DNA from: Pseudomonadota bacterium
GTDB lineage: Bacteria > Pseudomonadota > Alphaproteobacteria > Acetobacterales > Acetobacteraceae
DNA length: 36,839 nucleotides
Assembly: GCA_021798915.1 (NCBI GenBank)
Contig: JAJZBM010000014.1
Span: forward strand, 1 to 36,839
Direction: 5' to 3'
Below the pieces are notes generated by a model. That model did no database searches. It was not told the DNA's origin and worked only from the letters and a program-made list of their open reading frames with translations. Numbering within the stretch: the first letter of the stretch is position 1; the number at the start of each line of letters is the position of its first letter. Of this stretch, positions 34,104-36,839 are shown one piece after another. A program made the translations under genes and the position numbers.

Positions 34104-34475
34104 ATGCGTTTTTCGTTCTGGCCGCTGCTCTTGGGCGTCGTTCTACTTGCCGGCTGCGTGAATTATGAGAAGGAGCGCGAGGCCTATCTCTCGACCATGG
34201 TCGGGCTTTCCGAGGCCGAACTGATCGAGCGCATGGGCGTGCCGAAAAGCACCTATGAGGCCAACGGCCATAAATTCCTCGCTTATGAGCACCAGAGCGA
34301 GAGCTACATGTCCGAAGACGAGTTCGGCGGCGGCATGATGGGCATGGGCGGGCCATTCGGCTTCGGCGAGCCCGATTTCGGCGGTGGCGAGGTGGATGTC
34401 AGCACCTGCCAGACGGTGTTCGACGTGGTGAAGGGCTATGTCCAGTCCTTCTCCCGCCACGGCGACGGGTGCTGA
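34104..34475 (+). CDS. Small lipoprotein with Gly/Met-rich loop
   Basis: A 123-residue protein with a lipobox (LLAGC, Cys18) after a hydrophobic signal. The mature N-terminal half (LSEAELIERMGVPKSTYEAN GHKFLAYEH) resembles the small BamE/SmpA-like fold of alphaproteobacterial lipoproteins. A Gly/Met/Phe-rich segment follows (EFGGGMMGMGGPFGFGEPDF), then STCQTVFDVVKGYVQSFSRH and a final Cys. Function unknown. GGGGGA precedes the ATG. It lies 103 bases after the OM channel gene, possibly in the same unit, and converges on thiE with a six-base gap. Confidence 0.82.
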   Translation: MRFSFWPLLLGVVLLAGCVNYEKEREAYLSTMVGLSEAELIERMGVPKSTYEANGHKFLAYEHQSESYMSEDEFGGGMMGMGGPFGFGEPDFGGGEVDVSTCQTVFDVVKGYVQSFSRHGDGC

Positions 34476-34481
34476 CCTCGC

Positions 34482-35120
34482 TCAGGCGGCATCGATCGCG
34501 GCGTTGAGCGCCCGAACCCCTGCCGTCGGCCCCGCCGGATGGCTCCAGACGGCGCTGATCACGGCGAGGAAATCGGCCCCGGCCGCGACCAGGGGGGCGC
34601 AGTTTTCGGCGTTGATGCCGCCGATCGCGACCGCGGGGAGTTCCATCAATTCCGCCCACCAGGCGAGGATTTCAGGCTCGGCGCGGGCCGGCGCATTCTT
34701 GGTCGCGGTCGGGAAAAACGCCCCGAAAGCGACGTAATCCGCCCCCGCCTCGCCCGCCGCCATCGCCCGGTCGCGGCTCGCATAGCAACTCGCGCCGAGT
34801 GTCAGATCCGCCCCCAGCAGGCGCCGCGCGGCCGCCACATCCATGTCCTCGGCGCCGACATGGGCGCCGTCACAGCCGCTCTCACGCACCAGATCGGGAC
34901 GGTCGTTGAGCAGGAAGGCGACGCCGCGGCTCTGTGCCACCGGGCGGAGGAGATCGATCGCGCGGCGGAGTGCGTCATCATCGCAATCCTTGAGCCGCAA
35001 CTGCACCGCCGCGACATCGCCGGCATCGAGGGCTGCGGCGAGGTCGCCGGCAAAAGGCTTCGGATCGAGCGCCGGCGGCGTGATCAGGTAGAGCCGGCAG
35101 CGCGCTTCCTCCCCGGCCAT
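34482..35120 (-). CDS. thiE: Thiamine-phosphate synthase
   Basis: Joins hydroxymethylpyrimidine diphosphate and thiazole phosphate to thiamine phosphate. The 212-residue TIM barrel contains CRLYLITPP at the N-terminus, [75 protein letters not shown] and the C-terminal [21 protein letters not shown]. The usual Gln-hR-Lys residues read QLRLKD. It is six bases after the aldolase gene, so it is co-transcribed. No thiamine riboswitch is visible. Confidence 0.94.
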   Translation of the reverse strand: MAGEEARCRLYLITPPALDPKPFAGDLAAALDAGDVAAVQLRLKDCDDDALRRAIDLLRPVAQSRGVAFLLNDRPDLVRESGCDGAHVGAEDMDVAAARRLLGADLTLGASCYASRDRAMAAGEAGADYVAFGAFFPTATKNAPARAEPEILAWWAELMELPAVAIGGINAENCAPLVAAGADFLAVISAVWSHPAGPTAGVRALNAAIDAA

Positions 35121-35126
35121 ATCCGC

Positions 35127-36047
35127 TTAATCACGCCCCTGATAGATCGCGATGATCTTGCCCAAGAGCGCCAGCGCCTCGGCCTTCGGGCGCTGGAAGC
35201 TGTTACGCCCGATGATGCTGCCATTGGCGCCGCCATCCCGCAGCCCGCGCACGGTTTCAAGAAGCGTCTCGGTCCCGGTGCTCTCGCCGCCCGAGAACAC
35301 CACCAACCGGCGGCCGTTGAACGCCGACTGCATGACGTGAGCGACGCGCTCGGCCAGGGTCGCGCGGGGGATGCGTTCCTTCTCATAGACCTTGCGCGCG
35401 GCCTCCTGGCTCAGATGCTCGGTCGGTGGCTTGACCTTGATGATGTGCGCCCCCATCAGCGCCGCCATATGCGCGGCATAGGCGCAGATATCGAGCGCCG
35501 TCTCGCCGGCCTTGTCCAGCGCCGGGCCGCGCGGATAGCTCCACACCACCACCGCCAAGCCTGCCGATTTCGCCTCCTCGGCGAGTTCGCGCAATTCCTC
35601 CATCTGCTCGAAAGCGTATTCGCTGGCGGGATAGATGGTGAAGCCGATCGCCGCGCAGCCGAGGCGGAGCGCGTCCGCAACCGAGCCGGTGACCGCCTGG
35701 TCCTTGCTGGTCGCCAGGCTGTTCGAGGAATTGAGCTTGAGGATGGTCGGGATCGCGCCGGCAAAGCTTGCGGCGCCGGCCTCGATCATCCCGAGTGGGG
35801 CGGCATAGGCGTTGAGCCCGGCCTCGATCGCGAGCTGAAAATGGTAATGCGGGTCATAAGCGGGGGGATTTGCGGCAAAACTCCGCGCCGGGCCATGCTC
35901 GAACCCCTGATCGACGGGGAGAATGACCATCTTGCCGGTGCCGCCGAGCTTCCCCTCCATCAGGATGCGGGCGAGATTGGCTTTGCTGCCGGGATTGTCG
36001 CTCTCGTACCAGTCGAGAATTTTCTTGACGCGCTGGGTGATCCGCAT
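35127..36047 (-). CDS. Class I fructose-bisphosphate aldolase (DhnA/FbaB type)
   Basis: Schiff-base aldolase that interconverts fructose 1,6-bisphosphate with dihydroxyacetone phosphate and glyceraldehyde 3-phosphate. The 306 residues form the archaeal/bacterial DhnA-type barrel: MVILPVDQGFEHGPARSF, LKLNSSNSL, AVVVWSYPRGP, then AHIIKVKPP with the likely Schiff-base lysine, and VVFSGGE and GSIIGRNSFQRPKAEAL for phosphate binding. AGGAG lies four bases before the ATG. It is the leading gene of an aldolase-thiE pair. Confidence 0.95.
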   Translation of the reverse strand: MRITQRVKKILDWYESDNPGSKANLARILMEGKLGGTGKMVILPVDQGFEHGPARSFAANPPAYDPHYHFQLAIEAGLNAYAAPLGMIEAGAASFAGAIPTILKLNSSNSLATSKDQAVTGSVADALRLGCAAIGFTIYPASEYAFEQMEELRELAEEAKSAGLAVVVWSYPRGPALDKAGETALDICAYAAHMAALMGAHIIKVKPPTEHLSQEAARKVYEKERIPRATLAERVAHVMQSAFNGRRLVVFSGGESTGTETLLETVRGLRDGGANGSIIGRNSFQRPKAEALALLGKIIAIYQGRD

Positions 36048-36131
36048 GCCGCTCCTGCTCCTCTCGGCTCTTATTCATCCGCTATTCATCCGCTGCCCGG
36101 GGCGCGGGTGGCTGGTGGTTAGCGCATCGGC

Positions 36132-36159
36132 CAGGGGTCTGTCATCAGGGGTCTGTCAT
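36132..36159. repeat. 14-bp perfect tandem duplication at a gene end
   Basis: CAGGGGTCTGTCAT occurs twice head to tail (36132-36145 and 36146-36159). On the minus strand the second reading of it creates the TGA stop of the hypothetical gene. Removing one copy would let that frame continue as MTDPWPMR to a TAA at 36121-36119. Confidence 0.95.
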
Positions 36160-36582
36160 CAGCCAGGCGGTGATCAGCGCCCGGGCGCGTGGTGAGGCGG
36201 GATCGGCGGGCAGCGTGAGGGCTGGGGGGGGCGCCGCAAAGAGTTCCGCCCCGCATTCCACTGCTGCCCGCGCGATCACCGCCCGTGCTGGCGCCTCGGG
36301 CGCCAGCACGAGGCGTTGCAAGCCGGCGCGTAGAGCCGCCAGAGCCGCGCCGGGGCTCGCCGCGCAATCGATCAGGTCGAGCGCTGCGGTGGCCGGGAAG
36401 GCGGCGGTGGCGGCGGCGGTCAGCGCCCGCCACCACGAAACCCCCATGCTGAGGGCGGCACCGGGTGGCGAGAGCAGGGTGACGGCGAGGCCCGGCGCCA
36501 GTGCCGCCGCCGCCGCGTCGAGACCGGTGATGAGGATGGCCGGCGGCAGGCGGCTTGCGCGATTGCGGGGGATGCGAATCAT
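36145..36582 (-). CDS. Hypothetical Ala-rich protein
   Basis: A 145-residue protein, over one third Ala, with no domain I recognise. It begins MIRIPRNRASRLPPAILITG LDAAAAALAPGLAVTLLSPP and has a central SMGVSWWRALTAAATAAF. The pattern of alternating hydrophobic strands and helices (LILITGLD, VTLLSPPG, RLVLAPEAPARAVI) looks like a small Rossmann-type fold. A GCTTGA-TCG-TCAAGC inverted repeat (36584-36598) immediately precedes the ATG. The C-terminus is shortened by a 14-bp duplication. It is probably a lineage-specific gene in the aldolase transcription unit. Confidence 0.7.
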   Translation of the reverse strand: MIRIPRNRASRLPPAILITGLDAAAAALAPGLAVTLLSPPGAALSMGVSWWRALTAAATAAFPATAALDLIDCAASPGAALAALRAGLQRLVLAPEAPARAVIARAAVECGAELFAAPPPALTLPADPASPRARALITAWLMTDP

Positions 36583-36583
36583 T

Positions 36584-36598
36584 GCTTGACGATCAAGC
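36584..36598. repeat. Inverted repeat in the divergent start region
   Basis: GCTTGA-CGA-TCAAGC (plus strand) is a perfect 6-bp inverted repeat immediately before the minus-strand hypothetical start and 46 bases from the plus-strand coiled-coil start. It could be an operator for both or a start-proximal hairpin; no other evidence. Confidence 0.45.
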
Positions 36599-36644
36599 CG
36601 TTCGGGGGTTGAAACTCAAGTGACCTTGCAATCCGGGGAAGGCG

Positions 36645-36839
36645 ATGGCCGAGTCTGATCCGAACGCGGAAGCCGTGCTGGCGCGGCTCGAGGCGGCGCT
36701 CGCGCGCGTCGCGGCGTTAGCCGCGCAAAAAAACGCCTTGGCGTTAGCCGCGCAAAAAAACGCCTTGGCGTTAGCCGCGCAAAAAAACGCCTTGGCGTTA
36801 GCCGCGCAAAAAAACGCCTTGGCGTTAGCCGCGCAAAAA
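36645..36839 (+). CDS. Coiled-coil protein of 9-residue repeats (3' end outside window)
   Basis: ATG 36645, with GGGGAAGG about four bases upstream, opens a frame that stays open to the window edge (65 codons seen). The N-terminal MAESDPNAEAVLARLEAALA resembles the small alphaproteobacterial coiled-coil (DUF4164-like) proteins often found near zapA; that identity is a guess. From residue 24 the protein is a perfect repeat of ALAAQKNAL. The unit is nine residues, 2.5 turns of an alpha helix, so the hydrophobic face turns over in each unit and returns after 18 residues. Each unit's codons include CAA AAA AAC. The true length cannot be known because the repeat runs off the edge. Confidence 0.75.
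   Translation, partial: MAESDPNAEAVLARLEAALARVAALAAQKNALALAAQKNALALAAQKNALALAAQKNALALAAQK
36714..36839 (+). repeat. 27-bp perfect tandem repeat, running off the window
   Basis: Four identical 27-base units (starting at 36714, 36741, 36768 and 36795) and 18 bases of a fifth (36822-36839). Each unit has a run of seven A. Period 27 keeps the reading frame. In the +1 frame every unit has TAG, whereas the -1 frame is open. The copy number is truncated by the window end and may be collapsed in a short-read assembly. Confidence 0.98.

Noticed and set aside
35121-36144. Thiamine (THI-box) riboswitch for thiE
   Set aside because: The gap before thiE is six bases and nothing upstream of the aldolase gene resembles the conserved core.

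Overview
The window is GC-rich and densely packed, with the gene order of an alphaproteobacterium. Codon use, gene content and the style of the hypothetical proteins suggest Rhodospirillales, probably Acetobacteraceae; this placement is inference. The left edge lies inside an IS5-type transposase gene and the right edge inside a perfect 27-bp tandem repeat, so the window is probably a whole assembly contig broken by repeats at both ends.

Layout. (1) 1-184: tail of an IS element. Its end abuts, and may supply part of the stop codon of, a membrane-bound MHYT-PAS-GGDEF-EAL cyclic-di-GMP protein (194-2413, minus). A secreted cupin-like protein follows divergently (2656-3228). (2) 3257-16668, minus strand: a 13-gene translation and envelope super-cluster, transcribed rpsB-tsf-pyrH-frr-uppS-cdsA-dxr-rseP-bamA-skp-lpxD-fabZ-lpxA. 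It joins ribosome and EF-Ts synthesis, UMP kinase and ribosome recycling to isoprenoid and phospholipid precursors, outer-membrane protein assembly and lipid A synthesis. Many junctions overlap by 1-17 bases. (3) 16920-16996: tRNA-Arg(ACG) on the minus strand. (4) 17095-26946, plus strand: promoter, attenuator-like terminator, then rimP-nusA-ylxR/L7Ae-infB-rbfA-truB-rpsO-pnp, the classic transcription, translation-initiation and RNA-decay operon. A nitronate-monooxygenase-like flavoprotein with a cysteine cluster follows (27071-28483). (5) 28485-30360, minus: cbpA-cbpM-yqaA, a DnaJ-type co-chaperone, its modulator and a membrane protein, joined by 4-base overlaps. (6) 30531-34475: the most accessory-looking part. 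A secreted fasciclin (FAS1) protein converges on an RskA-like anti-sigma and ECF sigma pair. Divergent from the sigma gene is a small run coding for a secreted heavy-metal-associated-like protein that has lost its cysteines, an outer-membrane channel-like protein and a lipoprotein. (7) 34482-36582, minus: thiE, class I fructose-bisphosphate aldolase and a small hypothetical. A coiled-coil protein made of 9-residue repeats runs off the right edge.

The housekeeping blocks are conventional. The points worth a second look are the sigma/anti-sigma/FAS1 module with its cysteine-less HMA neighbour; the 27-bp repeat that carries an A-AAA-AAC slippery heptamer in every unit; a nitronate-monooxygenase-like protein with an Fe-S-like cysteine pattern; the attenuator ahead of rimP; and an unusual number of recent short tandem duplications (14, 15, 18, 20 and 27 bp).
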